This document shows, one piece after another, positions 51,444-60,287 of a stretch of 64,000 nucleotides of DNA. The notes under the pieces are model-generated. The model was not told the origin of the DNA and did not search any database. It worked only from the letters and a program-made list of their open reading frames with translations. Within the stretch, counting starts at the first letter, position 1. Each line of letters starts with the position of its first letter. Origin of the DNA: Rhodanobacter sp. DHG33 (GTDB lineage: Bacteria; Pseudomonadota; Gammaproteobacteria; Xanthomonadales; Rhodanobacteraceae); NCBI RefSeq assembly GCF_014843005.1, contig NZ_JACYXM010000006.1, forward strand, positions 62,001 through 126,000, written 5' to 3'. The position numbers and the translations under genes are program-made.

Positions 51444-52247
51444 ATGAGCGATCCGTTTCCCCAGCGCATCGTCTGCCTCACCGAGGAGCCGACCGAAGTC
51501 CTCTACGCGCTCGGCGAAGAGCAGCGCATCGTTGGCATCTCCGGTTTCACCGTGCGGCCGCCGCGGGCGCGCAAGGAGAAGCCCAAGGTCTCCGCGTTCA
51601 CCAGCGCGAAGATCGGCGAGATCCTCAAGCTGGAGCCGGACCTGGCGATCGGCTTCTCCGATATCCAGGCCGACATCGCCCGCGAGCTGGTGAAGGCCGG
51701 CGTCGAGGTGTGGATCAGCAACCACCGCAGCGTGGACGGCATCCTCGCCTACATCCGCCGACTCGGCGCGATGGTGGGTGCGCACGAGAAAGCCGAAGCC
51801 TATGCGTTGCGCGCGGAGCAGCACATCGCGGCCGTGCGCGCGGCGGCGGCGAAACTGCCGCGCCGGCCCAAGGTGTATTTCGAGGAATGGGACGAGCCCA
51901 TCATCACCGGCATCCGCTGGGTGGCCGAGCTGGTGCAGATCGCCGGCGGCGAGGACTGTTTCCCCGAGCTGACGCGCGAACCGCTGGCCAAGCAGCGCAT
52001 CCTGCCTAACGGCGACGAAGTGGTGCGGCGCGCGCCGGACATTGTCCTCGGTTCGTGGTGCGGCAAACGCTTCCGGCCCGAGAAGGTGGCGGCGCGGCCG
52101 GGCTGGGACACGATGCCCGCGGTGCGCGACGGCGAACTCCACGAGATCAAGTCGCCGATCATCCTGCAGCCGGGGCCGGCGGCGCTGTTCGACGGGCTGG
52201 ATGCGATCCATCGCATCGTTGCGGCATGGGCGGAGCGTCACGACTGA
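51444..52247 (+). CDS. BtuF-like substrate-binding fold protein without signal peptide
   Basis: A 267-residue protein of the periplasmic-binding 2 (cobalamin/iron) family: RIVCLTEEPTEVLYALGEE, VSAFTSAKIGEILKLEPDLAIGF, KVYFEEWDEPIITGIRWVAEL and EVVRRAPDIVLGSWCGKR. BtuF normally carries vitamin B12 to BtuCD in the periplasm, but here the N-terminus (MSDPFPQRIV) has no hydrophobic signal and no transporter genes are adjacent. It therefore probably acts in the cytoplasm, perhaps in cobamide or other cofactor handling. Coupled closely to pdxH. Confidence 0.8.
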   Translation: MSDPFPQRIVCLTEEPTEVLYALGEEQRIVGISGFTVRPPRARKEKPKVSAFTSAKIGEILKLEPDLAIGFSDIQADIARELVKAGVEVWISNHRSVDGILAYIRRLGAMVGAHEKAEAYALRAEQHIAAVRAAAAKLPRRPKVYFEEWDEPIITGIRWVAELVQIAGGEDCFPELTREPLAKQRILPNGDEVVRRAPDIVLGSWCGKRFRPEKVAARPGWDTMPAVRDGELHEIKSPIILQPGPAALFDGLDAIHRIVAAWAERHD

Positions 52248-52286
52248 TCCGCGCTGTGCGCTGCGGACCAGTCGCGACGTCGGTGC

Positions 52287-54410
52287 TCACCAGACCTGCA
52301 CGCGATCCTTGGCGTCGCGCCACATCGGCTGGCCGGGCTTGACGTCGAACGCTTGGTAGAAATCCGGGATGTTCGACAGCGGCCCGTTCACGCGCCACTT
52401 GGCCGGGGCGTGCACGTCGCTGAGCAGGGACTGGCGCAGCATGGCGTCGCGTTCCTCGAAGATCCACGACAGCGCATAGCCGAGGAAGAAGCGCTGCAGC
52501 GGCGTGTAGCCGGCGATCTTCTCGCCCTTCTTGTATTCGTCGGTCTGCTTGAACGCATCCAGGCCGATCAGCACGCCGCCCAGGTCGGCCATGTTCTCGC
52601 CGAGGCTGGCGCTGCCGTTGATGTGCAGGCCCGGCAGCGGCTCGTAGGCATCGAACTGCTTCACCAGCACGTCGGCGCGCTGGTTGAACTTCTTCGCGTC
52701 TTCCTTCGTCCACCAGTCGGCGAGGTTGCCCTTGGCGTCGAACTGGCGGCCCTGGTCGTCGAAGCCGTGGGTGATCTCGTGGCCGATGGTCGAGGCGGCG
52801 GCATAGCCGTACACGACGGCGTCGTCCACCTGGTCGTCGCTGAAGCCAGGGATCATGAACTGCGCGGCCGGCAGCACGATCTCGTTGTTCGACGGGTTGT
52901 AGTAGGCGTTGTAGGTCTGCGGCGTCATGTCCCATTCGCTGCGGTCGACCGGCTTGCCGAACTTCGACACCTGGTCGTTGAAGGCCCAGCGCCGTGCGTT
53001 CATTTCGTTCTGCGCCCAGGAGTCGCGGCCGATCTGCAGCGCGGAGTAGTCCTTCCACTTGTCCGGGTAGCCGACCTTCTTGGTTACCGCGGCGAGCTTC
53101 TCCAGCGCCTTGGCCTGGGTGGCGGGGCTCATCCAGTCCAGCTTCTTGATGCGCTCGCCGTAGGCGGTGCGGATCGCCTCGACCAGGTCGTTGTAGCGCT
53201 GCTTGGTCTTCGCGGGGAAGTAGTTCTGCACGTAGATGCGGCCGAGGATCATGCCGATGGCGCGGTTCTCCGCGCGCAGCGCGCGCTTCCAGCGCGGCTG
53301 CTGCTCCTGCTGGCCGGTGAGCACGCGGCCGTAGAAATCGAAATGCTCGTCGTCGAAGGGCTTGCTGAGCGTTGAGGCGTAATCGTCGACGAGGTGCACG
53401 CGCAGGTAGTCGCGCAGCACCGGCACCGGCGTCTGCGCGAGCAGCTTCTGCAGGCTGCCGAAGAATTCGGGCTGGCCGACGATGACGTAGGACGGGTCAA
53501 GCTTCCACGCCTGCATCTGCTGGCCCCACGCGATGCCCGGCGTGTATTTGCGGGTCAGGTCGGCGGCAGACATCTTGTTGTAGTTCTTCTGCGGATCGCG
53601 CAGGTCGGCCAGCGGACGCGACGCCTTGGCCAGCGCGGTCTCGAAGGCCATCACCTTGTCGGCGCTGGTGCCGGCCGAAGCATCGTCCTCGCCCAGCAGC
53701 TTGAACATGTGCTGCAGATGCGCGACGTACGCCGCGCGCGCCTTGGCCACGCCGGCCTCGGTGTTGAAGTAGTAGTCGCGCTCGGGCAGGCCGAGTCCGC
53801 CCTGATCCAGATGGACCGCCATCACGTCGCTCTGCTTCTCGTCCTGCTGCACGCCGAAATCGAACAGGACGTCGACGCCCAGCGGCTGCAGCGCGAAGGC
53901 CTCGTCGATGGCGCCAGGCACGTCCTTGATGGCGGCGATGCGGTCGAGCTCGGGCTTCAGCGGCGCCAGGCCCTGGCGTTCGGCCAGGTCGCCGTCCATC
54001 GCCGTGCTCCAGAAATCGCCGATCTTCTGCTCGTCGCTGCCGGCCGGGGCGTCCTTCTTCGCCGCGGCGTCCTCGCTGATCTTGCGCAGCTTGCCGTACA
54101 GGTCCTCCTGCACCAGCTTGCCGATGCCCCAAGAGGCTTCCGAAGCGGGGATGGGGTTGGCCTTGAGCCATGCGCCATTCGCGTAGCTGAAGAAATCGTC
54201 GCCGGGATTTACCGAGGCGTCGATGTTCGCGGCCACCACGTCCGCCTTCGTCGCAGGCGTCGCCGCGGTCGTCGATGCGGGGGCGGGTGCCGCGGAGGTC
54301 GCGGCAGTGTTCGCTGCCTGCGGCGGCGTTGCACTGCTGCAACCACCCAGTGCGATGGCGACGGATGCCGCCAGCAGGCCACAGGACAAACGGTATGTCT
54401 TCGCTTTCAT
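52287..54410 (-). CDS. M13 family metallopeptidase lipoprotein (neprilysin-like)
   Basis: A 707-residue zinc endopeptidase anchored as lipoprotein: the N-terminus ends in the lipobox LGGCSS. An Ala/Thr/Pro linker (to about 60) leads to the M13_N domain from NPGDDFFSYANGAWLKANPIP, and the catalytic domain has STIGHEITHGFDDQGRQFD (HExxH) and NGSASLGENMADLGGVLIG (ExxxD). The C-terminus ends KDRVQVW, as in neprilysins where the last Trp closes the pocket. Likely degrades peptides in the periplasm or at the outer membrane. GGGGAG nine bases upstream sets ATG 54410. Confidence 0.92.
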   Translation of the reverse strand: MKAKTYRLSCGLLAASVAIALGGCSSATPPQAANTAATSAAPAPASTTAATPATKADVVAANIDASVNPGDDFFSYANGAWLKANPIPASEASWGIGKLVQEDLYGKLRKISEDAAAKKDAPAGSDEQKIGDFWSTAMDGDLAERQGLAPLKPELDRIAAIKDVPGAIDEAFALQPLGVDVLFDFGVQQDEKQSDVMAVHLDQGGLGLPERDYYFNTEAGVAKARAAYVAHLQHMFKLLGEDDASAGTSADKVMAFETALAKASRPLADLRDPQKNYNKMSAADLTRKYTPGIAWGQQMQAWKLDPSYVIVGQPEFFGSLQKLLAQTPVPVLRDYLRVHLVDDYASTLSKPFDDEHFDFYGRVLTGQQEQQPRWKRALRAENRAIGMILGRIYVQNYFPAKTKQRYNDLVEAIRTAYGERIKKLDWMSPATQAKALEKLAAVTKKVGYPDKWKDYSALQIGRDSWAQNEMNARRWAFNDQVSKFGKPVDRSEWDMTPQTYNAYYNPSNNEIVLPAAQFMIPGFSDDQVDDAVVYGYAAASTIGHEITHGFDDQGRQFDAKGNLADWWTKEDAKKFNQRADVLVKQFDAYEPLPGLHINGSASLGENMADLGGVLIGLDAFKQTDEYKKGEKIAGYTPLQRFFLGYALSWIFEERDAMLRQSLLSDVHAPAKWRVNGPLSNIPDFYQAFDVKPGQPMWRDAKDRVQVW

Positions 54411-54528
54411 GCGCAACGCTCCCCGAGAATGTCGGCGCATGCTAGCGGATCGCCGCGCGGCTGGGCCGCGCGCGTGGCATGACTTTCGACGTGGATGGTC
54501 GGGGTCCAGTCCCCTGAATACGGAAACC

Positions 54529-54715
54529 GGCACGCCTGTTGGATCGTGTCAGGTGTTCTTGAGAGCGTTGGGATGGATGGTCCGCATGAGTGGGCAGCGC
54601 GAGCGCTTGGTGCTTGCTGCACGGGCTTTTGGCTGAACGCAAGCAACCAAAAACAAACGGCACGATCGCTAGATCGTGCCGGCTGTTCTTGAAGAGTGCG
54701 GCCATGGATGGCCGC
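54529..54715. repeat. Two related palindromic units (57 nt each)
   Basis: Unit B (54659-54715) has two perfect hairpins: CGGCACGATC with its complement around GCTA (54658-54681), and GCGGCC-ATGGAT-GGCCGC near 54698-54715, joined by TGTTCTTGAAGAG. Unit A (54529-54585) is the same layout (GGCACG, GATCGTG, TGTTCTTGA, GATGGATGG) with decayed stems. They fill the 387-bp gap between the M13 gene and tRNA-Glu, where no gene is seen. Unit B could also terminate transcription. Confidence 0.65.
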
Positions 54716-54797
54716 GGTTGGCGCTGGATAGGGCGAATGCTTGAAGCTTGCCGCTACCTGCCACCTTGCCGCGATCCGGGAAGATCGCAAAAGCAGA

Positions 54798-54873
54798 TGG
54801 CGCTCCCAACGAGGTTCGAACTCGTGTTCCCGCCTTGAGAGGGCGGTGTCCTAGACCGCTAGACGATGGGAGC
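54798..54873 (-). tRNA. tRNA-Glu (anticodon CTC)
   Basis: Complete 76-nt cloverleaf including CCA. Acceptor GCTCCCA pairs with TGGGAGC; D-arm region TCGTCTAGCGGTCTAGGAC; anticodon arm CCGCC-CTCTCAA-GGCGG presents CTC; T-arm contains GTTCGAACC. Reads GAG codons. It lies between the M13 peptidase and pcnB on the opposite strand to pcnB. Confidence 0.95.
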
Positions 54874-55049
54874 GGATTGCTGCGAGGCGCGGTAGTATAG
54901 CTGAATTGCTTTCTCCGGCAATGCCCGTCGAATGACGTCGCGCAACGCATGCGGCCCCATGCCGCCGCACCGCTGTCATGCCACGGACGTGCCGGATACG
55001 CCAGCTCAAGGACTCCACACGCTTGAATCCCGAAGCCAGGAACGACGCC

Positions 55050-56375
55050 ATGCCCGCGCTGCGGATCATTCCGCGCGAGCAGCACACGATCTCCCGCAAG
55101 AACATCAGCAAGGCCGCGCTGCGCGTGCTGTACCGACTCAACGAGGCCGGCTACGACGCCTTCCTGGTCGGTGGCGCGGTGCGCGACCTGCTGCTGGGAG
55201 GGCGCCCGAAAGACTTCGACGTGGCCACCAACGCCACGCCGGACGAAGTGAAGAAGCTGTTCCGCAACTGCCGCCTGATCGGCCGGCGCTTCCGTCTGGC
55301 CCACGTGGTGTTCGGGCCGGAGATCATCGAGGTGGCCACCTTCCGCGGCACCGGCGAGGAGGAAGGCGCGGAGGGCGAGCGCCACATCGTCGACGGCCGC
55401 ATCGTGCGCGACAACGTGTGGGGCACGATCGAGGAAGACGCGCTGCGCCGCGACTTCCGCGTCAACGCGATGTACTACGCCGTCAACGACTTCTCGGTAC
55501 GCGACTACGTCGGCGGCATGCAGGATCTCGAGGACCGCGTGCTGCGCCTGATCGGCGAACCGGTCACGCGCTACCGCGAAGACCCGGTGCGCATGCTGCG
55601 CGCGGCGCGGCTGGCGGCCAAGCTCGGCTTCACCATCGATGCGGCGGCGTCCGCGCCGTTCGAGGAGCTGGGTCCGCTGTTGCTCGAGGCTTCGCCGGCG
55701 CGGCTGTTCGACGAATCGCTGAAGATGTTCCTCTCCGGGCACGGGCTGAAGAGCTTCCGCATGCTCGAGCAGTGCGGTCTGCTGCAGTTCCTGTTCCCCG
55801 CCACCGCGCGTGCGCTGAAGCGCGGCGACGAAGCCTTGCGCGCCCTGGTCGAACAGGGCCTGGCCAATACCGACGAACGCGTGGCCGAAGGCAAGTCGGT
55901 GACGCCGGCCTTCCTGTTCGCCGTGCTGCTGTGGGGCGAGGTGCGCGACCTGGCGCATCACCAGATCGCCCGCGGCAAGGACGCCAACGAAGCCTGGATG
56001 CACGCCGCGATGCAGGTGGTGGCGGAGCAGTGCCAGCGTGTGGCGATCCCGCGCCGCTTCACCTTCACCATGGAAGAGATCTGGTCGCTGCAGCCGCGCT
56101 TCGAGCAGATCCAGCGCAAGAAGGTGTTGCGCCTGCTGACGCATCCGCGGTTCCGCGCCGCGTTCGATTTCCTGCTGCTGCGCGCGCACGAATCGCCGGC
56201 GATCCGCGAGCTGGGCCTGTGGTGGGATCACGCCCAGCAGTTGCCGCACGACACGCTGGCGGCGGCGCTGCCGACGCACGGCGGCGGCAACGATTCCGAT
56301 GCGCCCGCGGCGGCGCCCAGTCCGGCGCGCAAGCGGCGCCGGCGCAAGCCCGCGGCGAAGTCCAAGCCCGCGTGA
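55050..56375 (+). CDS. pcnB: Poly(A) polymerase I
   Basis: A 441-residue class II nucleotidyltransferase that adds poly(A) tails to RNA and so promotes decay. Catalytic head: FLVGGAVRDLLLG (residues 38-50), then KDFDVATNA with Asp55 and Asp57, and RRFRLAHVVF; the RNA-binding RRDFRVNAMYY and EDPVRMLRAARLAAKLGF follow. A long basic C-terminal tail (KRRRRKPAAKSKPA) distinguishes PAP from the CCA-adding enzyme. ATG 55050 is chosen because of AGGA and because upstream residues are not conserved. The GTGA overlap with folK shows coupling. Confidence 0.94.
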   Translation: MPALRIIPREQHTISRKNISKAALRVLYRLNEAGYDAFLVGGAVRDLLLGGRPKDFDVATNATPDEVKKLFRNCRLIGRRFRLAHVVFGPEIIEVATFRGTGEEEGAEGERHIVDGRIVRDNVWGTIEEDALRRDFRVNAMYYAVNDFSVRDYVGGMQDLEDRVLRLIGEPVTRYREDPVRMLRAARLAAKLGFTIDAAASAPFEELGPLLLEASPARLFDESLKMFLSGHGLKSFRMLEQCGLLQFLFPATARALKRGDEALRALVEQGLANTDERVAEGKSVTPAFLFAVLLWGEVRDLAHHQIARGKDANEAWMHAAMQVVAEQCQRVAIPRRFTFTMEEIWSLQPRFEQIQRKKVLRLLTHPRFRAAFDFLLLRAHESPAIRELGLWWDHAQQLPHDTLAAALPTHGGGNDSDAPAAAPSPARKRRRRKPAAKSKPA

Positions 56376-56869
56376 CCGCAGCCTACGTTGCGTTGGGCAG
56401 CAACCTGGGTGATCCGCGCCGCCAGGTGCTGGATGCGATGGATGCGTTGGCGCGCCTGCCTGGCACGCAACTGATGCGCCGTTCGCGCCTGTATCGCACG
56501 CCGCCTTGGGGCGTGCTGGAGCAGCCGCCGTTCGTCAATGCCGCCGTGTTGCTCGAGACCGGCATCGAGCCGCAGGCGCTGCTGGAAGCGCTGCTGGCGA
56601 TCGAGCAGCGCGCCGGCCGCGTGCGCACCGAGCGCAACGGGCCGCGCACGCTGGATCTCGATCTGCTGCACATGGACGGCGTGCAGAGCGACGACGCCAA
56701 GCTGACCCTGCCGCATCCGCGCATCGCCGAGCGCGCCTTCGTGCTGCTGCCGCTGGCCGACCTGGCGCCCGATCTCGTATTGCCGGGGCAGGGCCGTGTG
56801 GCCGACCTGCTGCCGGCCGTAGATACGCAGGGTTGCGAGTGCCTTGGCGAAAGCCGGCTGGCCGAATGA
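56372..56869 (+). CDS. folK: 7,8-dihydro-6-hydroxymethylpterin pyrophosphokinase
   Basis: A 165-residue folate-synthesis enzyme. Motifs: AYVALGSNLGDPRRQV, PPWGVLEQPPFVNAAVLLET, ERNGPRTLDLDLL with the metal-binding acidic pair, and LPHPRIAERAFVLLPL. Starts with GTG 56372 that overlaps the pcnB stop (GTGA). pcnB-folK-panBCD order is conserved in gammaproteobacteria. Confidence 0.95.
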   Translation: MTAAYVALGSNLGDPRRQVLDAMDALARLPGTQLMRRSRLYRTPPWGVLEQPPFVNAAVLLETGIEPQALLEALLAIEQRAGRVRTERNGPRTLDLDLLHMDGVQSDDAKLTLPHPRIAERAFVLLPLADLAPDLVLPGQGRVADLLPAVDTQGCECLGESRLAE

Positions 56870-56915
56870 TGCGGCGCAGCGGATAATCGACGGACTAACG
56901 ACTCGAGGCCGCACC

Positions 56916-57746
56916 GTGTACGTGGATCCCGCCACCATTCCAGCGCGCAAGCCGGTCACCGTGCCCGGTCTGCACGCCATGAAGGCCGAAGGCCGCCGCA
57001 TCGCCGTGCTCACCGCCTACGACTACAGCCTCGCCGCGCAGGTGGAACTGGCCGGCATCGACGTGGCGCTGGTGGGCGATTCGCTGGGCATGGTGGTGCA
57101 GGGTCACAAGAGCACTTTGCCGGTGACGCTGGACCACATGGTCTACCACACGCAGGCGGTGGCGCGCGGGCTGTCGGCCACGCTGCTGGTCACAGACCTG
57201 CCGTTCATGGCCGATCGCGACGTGTCGCACGCGCTGCAGGCCGGTGCGCGGCTGGTGGGCGAGGCGGGCGCGGCGATGGTGAAGATCGAAGGCGCCGCGC
57301 CGCACATCCTGGACGCGATTTCCGCGCTGGTGGCGCGCGCGATCCCGGTGTGCGCGCACCTGGGCCTCACCCCGCAGTCGGTGCACAAGTTCGGCGGCTT
57401 CCGCATTCAGGGCCGCGAGCAGGAAACGGCCGATCGCATCTTCGCCGAGGCCCAGGCCGTGCAGGCCGCGGGCGCGGACCTGCTGGTGCTGGAGGGCGTG
57501 CCCACCGCGCTGGGCAAGCGGGTGACGCAGGAGCTGAAGATTCCGGTAATCGGCATCGGCGCCGGGCCGAACTGCGACGGCCAGGTGCTGGTGATCCACG
57601 ACATGCTGGGCATCACGCCGGGCAAGCGACCCAAGTTCAGCAAGGATTTCCTCGCCGGCCGCGATTCTGTGGCGGCTGCGCTCGCCGCCTATGCGGCCGA
57701 CGTGCGGAGCGGGGCTTTCCCAGCCCCCGAGCACTGTTTCAACTGA
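56916..57746 (+). CDS. panB: 3-methyl-2-oxobutanoate hydroxymethyltransferase
   Basis: A 276-residue TIM-barrel enzyme transferring a hydroxymethyl group from methylene-THF to ketoisovalerate, the first step of pantothenate synthesis. VLTAYDYSLAAQVELAGIDVALVGDSLGMVVQGH in sequence (shown here in two parts: AYDYSLAAQ and VGDSLGMVVQGH), PVCAHLGLTPQSVHKFGGF and the metal-site IGIGAGPNCDGQVLV are typical. GTG 56916 after GAGG is preferred to an upstream ATG at 56844 that would overlap folK. Begins the pan operon. Confidence 0.95.
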   Translation: MYVDPATIPARKPVTVPGLHAMKAEGRRIAVLTAYDYSLAAQVELAGIDVALVGDSLGMVVQGHKSTLPVTLDHMVYHTQAVARGLSATLLVTDLPFMADRDVSHALQAGARLVGEAGAAMVKIEGAAPHILDAISALVARAIPVCAHLGLTPQSVHKFGGFRIQGREQETADRIFAEAQAVQAAGADLLVLEGVPTALGKRVTQELKIPVIGIGAGPNCDGQVLVIHDMLGITPGKRPKFSKDFLAGRDSVAAALAAYAADVRSGAFPAPEHCFN

Positions 57747-57770
57747 GCTTCCACCGAGCGAGAACACGCC

Positions 57771-58616
57771 ATGCAAACCGTGCAAGACGCCCCGGCGCTG
57801 CGTGCCGCCATCCGCGGCTGGCGCTCCCAGGGCCAGACTGTGGGGCTGGTGCCCACCATGGGCAATCTGCATGCGGGGCACCACTCGCTGTTGAAGCTGG
57901 CGCGCGCGCGCGCCGACCGCGTGGTGGCCACGGTGTTCGTCAACCCCACCCAGTTCGGGCCGAACGAGGACTTCGAGCGCTACCCGCGCACCCTGGTGCA
58001 GGACCAGGCCGGCCTCGCCGAGCATGGCTGCGACCTGCTGTTCGCCCCGGAAGTGGCGACCCTGTACCCGTTCGGCGCCGCGCAGAGCGTGAGCATCCAC
58101 GTGCCCGGCATCACCGACACGCTGGAGGGCGCGCATCGCCCCGGCCATTTCGATGGCGTGGCCACCGTGGTGTGCAAGCTGTTCAACCTGGTGCAGCCTG
58201 ACCTGGCGGTGTTCGGCCAGAAGGATTTCCAGCAGCTCAAGGTGATCGAGCGCATGGTGCGCGACCTGTCCTTGCCGCTGAAGGTGATGGGCGCGCCCAC
58301 CCTGCGCGCCGACGACGGCCTGGCGTTGAGTTCGCGCAACCAGTACCTGTCCGAGGCGGAGCGCAGGCAGGCGCCGCTGGTCCGGCAGACTCTGCAGCAG
58401 ATGCGCGACCTGCTGGGCAAGGGCCATGCGCGGCGCATCATCGAGGAAGCCGCGCATTCGAAGCTGGAGCGGGCGGGCTTCGTGCCCGACTACGCGGTGA
58501 TCCGCCGTGCCGAGGACCTGTCCGAGCCGGCCGACGGCGAGCGCGAGGGGCTGGTGGCGCTGATCGCCGCGCGCCTTGGCACGACGCGCTTGATCGACAA
58601 CCTTCCGTTTGACTGA
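57771..58616 (+). CDS. panC: Pantoate-beta-alanine ligase
   Basis: A 281-residue ATP-dependent ligase that makes pantothenate from pantoate and beta-alanine. It has the HIGH-type site [37 protein letters not shown]-like [19 protein letters not shown], the pantoate site FGQKDFQQL, and the KMSKS equivalent [12 protein letters not shown] 57771 lies 24 bp after panB. Confidence 0.96.
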   Translation: MQTVQDAPALRAAIRGWRSQGQTVGLVPTMGNLHAGHHSLLKLARARADRVVATVFVNPTQFGPNEDFERYPRTLVQDQAGLAEHGCDLLFAPEVATLYPFGAAQSVSIHVPGITDTLEGAHRPGHFDGVATVVCKLFNLVQPDLAVFGQKDFQQLKVIERMVRDLSLPLKVMGAPTLRADDGLALSSRNQYLSEAERRQAPLVRQTLQQMRDLLGKGHARRIIEEAAHSKLERAGFVPDYAVIRRAEDLSEPADGEREGLVALIAARLGTTRLIDNLPFD

Positions 58617-58717
58617 ATCGCCCCCATTTCCGGGGCAGAACCGCCGATGTTGCGGTGCAATGTCGGCAGTTCGATAATGCGCACCCAGGCGGGCCGTCCC
58701 CGCAGGAAATCGAAGTC

Positions 58718-59104
58718 ATGCACCTGAACATGTTCAAGGCGAAGATCCATCGCGCCACCGTCAGCCACGCCGAGCTGCATTACGAAGGCTCCATCGCGAT
58801 CGACGGCAACCTGCTGGATGCCGCGGGTATCCGCGAGTACGAGCAGATCCATGCCTGGGACATCGACAACGGCCAGCGCTTCGTCACCTACGCGCTGCGC
58901 GCGGAGGAAGGCTCGGGCATCATCTCGGTGAACGGCAGCGCCGCACGCAGCGTGCAGGTGGGCGACCTCATCATCATCGCTGCGTTCGCCCAGATCGACG
59001 AGAAGGAGCTGGCGCAGTTCCAGCCCACCTGCGTCTACGTGGACGAGAAGAACCGCATCACCCACACCAACCGCTCGATCCCGAAGCAGATGGCAGCCGC
59101 CTGA
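58718..59104 (+). CDS. panD: Aspartate 1-decarboxylase (pro-enzyme)
   Basis: A 128-residue precursor that self-cleaves between Gly24 and Ser25 (in HYEGSIAID) to give the pyruvoyl-dependent decarboxylase which supplies beta-alanine for Pan[22 protein letters not shown] and the downstream IISVNGSAA and [10 protein letters not shown] are the standard landmarks. ATG 58718 is in frame with a longer opening that I reject. It completes panBCD. Confidence 0.96.
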   Translation: MHLNMFKAKIHRATVSHAELHYEGSIAIDGNLLDAAGIREYEQIHAWDIDNGQRFVTYALRAEEGSGIISVNGSAARSVQVGDLIIIAAFAQIDEKELAQFQPTCVYVDEKNRITHTNRSIPKQMAAA

Positions 59105-59119
59105 TCCGGCGGTTGAACC

Positions 59120-59141
59120 CGTAGGGGGCTTATTCCCTACG
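59120..59141 (+). terminator. Weak hairpin after panD
   Basis: CGTAGGG and CCCTACG enclose an 8-nt loop about 16 bases after the panD stop. There is no T-run, so termination is uncertain. Confidence 0.4.
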
Positions 59142-59160
59142 TGGGGGGCCTTACTGCTCT

Positions 59161-59193
59161 TGCCCGTCATTCCGGCGCAGGCCGGAATCCAGT
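59161..59193. repeat. REP-like palindrome
   Basis: A single copy of the unit paired at 19694-19789 (CGTCATTCCGGCGCAGG, then CCGGAATCCAG). It lies in the convergent gap between panD and metQ. Confidence 0.75.
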
Positions 59194-59352
59194 GACGGCA
59201 TGGCTTGAATGGTGAATGCGGTTGCTACTGGACGACTCGGTGCGCTCGCCCTTTCGGGGTTGCGGTACGTGCGTTCTGTGCGCTTCGCGCTTGTCCGGCC
59301 TGCGGGGGGATGACGATCATCCGTGCGCGAGCGGCGCTCACTCGGCAGCGAC

Positions 59353-60150
59353 TCAGAACGCGGGCAGCACCGCGCCCTGGTACTTCTGCTCGATGAACGC
59401 CTTGATTTCCGGGCTGGTCAGCGCCTTCGCCAGCTTCTGCACGCGTGGGTCGTTCTGGTTGTCCGGGCGACCCACCAGATAGTTCACGTAGGGCGAATCC
59501 TTGCTCTCGATCAGCAGCGCGTCCTTGGTGGGATTCAGGCCTGCCGCCAGCGCGTAGTTGGTGTTGATCAGCGCCAGGTCCACCTCGTCCAGCGTGCGCG
59601 GCAGCATCGCCGCCTCCAGTTCCTTGAACTGCAGGTGCTTCGGGTTCGCCGTGATGTCCTTGACCGTGGCCAGCGAGTTGGCGGGATCCTTCAGCGTGAT
59701 CAGGCCGTTTTTCGCCAGCAGCAGCAGGGCGCGGCTGTCGTTGCTCGGATCGTTCGGCAGCGTCACGGTGGCGCCGTCCGGCAGCTGGGCTATGTTCTTG
59801 ATCTTGCGCGAATAGGCGCCGAACGGCTCGATGTGTACGCCCACGATGGGCGCCAGCTGGGTGCCGTGCTCACGGTTGAAGGCATCCAGGTAGGGCTTGG
59901 TCTGGAAATAGTTGAGGTCGATGTTCTTCTCGGCCACCTGCGTGTTCGGCTGCACGTAGTCGGCGAACACCTTGATCTCCAGCTTCACACCTTCCTTCGC
60001 GAGGATGGGCTGCGCTTGCTTCAGGATTTCCGCATGCGGCACGGCGGTGGCGGCCACGACCAGCGTGTCCGCGTCCTGCTTCGGCGCAGAACAGGCCGCG
60101 AGCAGCAGGGCCACGGCCGCGGCGCCGGCAACGCGCAACGCACGCTTCAT
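59353..60150 (-). CDS. metQ: D-methionine-binding lipoprotein MetQ
   Basis: A 265-residue lipoprotein receptor of the MetNIQ methionine importer. The signal ends with lipobox LLAACSAPK; the mature part has the NLPA/MetQ signature (AVPHAEILKQAQPILAKEGV, ADYVQPNTQVAEKNIDLNYF, YPDD-like LPNDPSNDSRALLLLAKNG, and SPYVNYLVGRPDNQ). ATG 60150 overlaps the stop of a 24-codon hydrophobic ORF. Upstream metI and metN complete the importer. Confidence 0.93.
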   Translation of the reverse strand: MKRALRVAGAAAVALLLAACSAPKQDADTLVVAATAVPHAEILKQAQPILAKEGVKLEIKVFADYVQPNTQVAEKNIDLNYFQTKPYLDAFNREHGTQLAPIVGVHIEPFGAYSRKIKNIAQLPDGATVTLPNDPSNDSRALLLLAKNGLITLKDPANSLATVKDITANPKHLQFKELEAAMLPRTLDEVDLALINTNYALAAGLNPTKDALLIESKDSPYVNYLVGRPDNQNDPRVQKLAKALTSPEIKAFIEQKYQGAVLPAF

Positions 60151-60221
60151 GACGACTTGCGGGCCACGCCAGCGAGCAGCAGCAGCGAAAGGATGGCGGA
60201 GATGGAAGCGAGCAGCAGCAT
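60147..60221 (-). CDS. 24-residue hydrophobic ORF coupled to metQ
   Basis: Minus-strand codons encode MLLLASISAILSLLLL followed by AGVARKSS. Its TGA overlaps the metQ ATG (ATGA). The product would be one transmembrane helix with a basic tail. No strong ribosome site precedes it. It could be a small membrane peptide of the met importer, a translational-coupling leader, or chance in a short spacer. Confidence 0.4.
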   Translation of the reverse strand: MLLLASISAILSLLLLAGVARKSS

Positions 60222-60287
60222 GGATCATGGCGGTTTCCGGGGGAGTTCCAGACTAGATAGCCAAACCTTGGAGTGGAAATAACCAGA

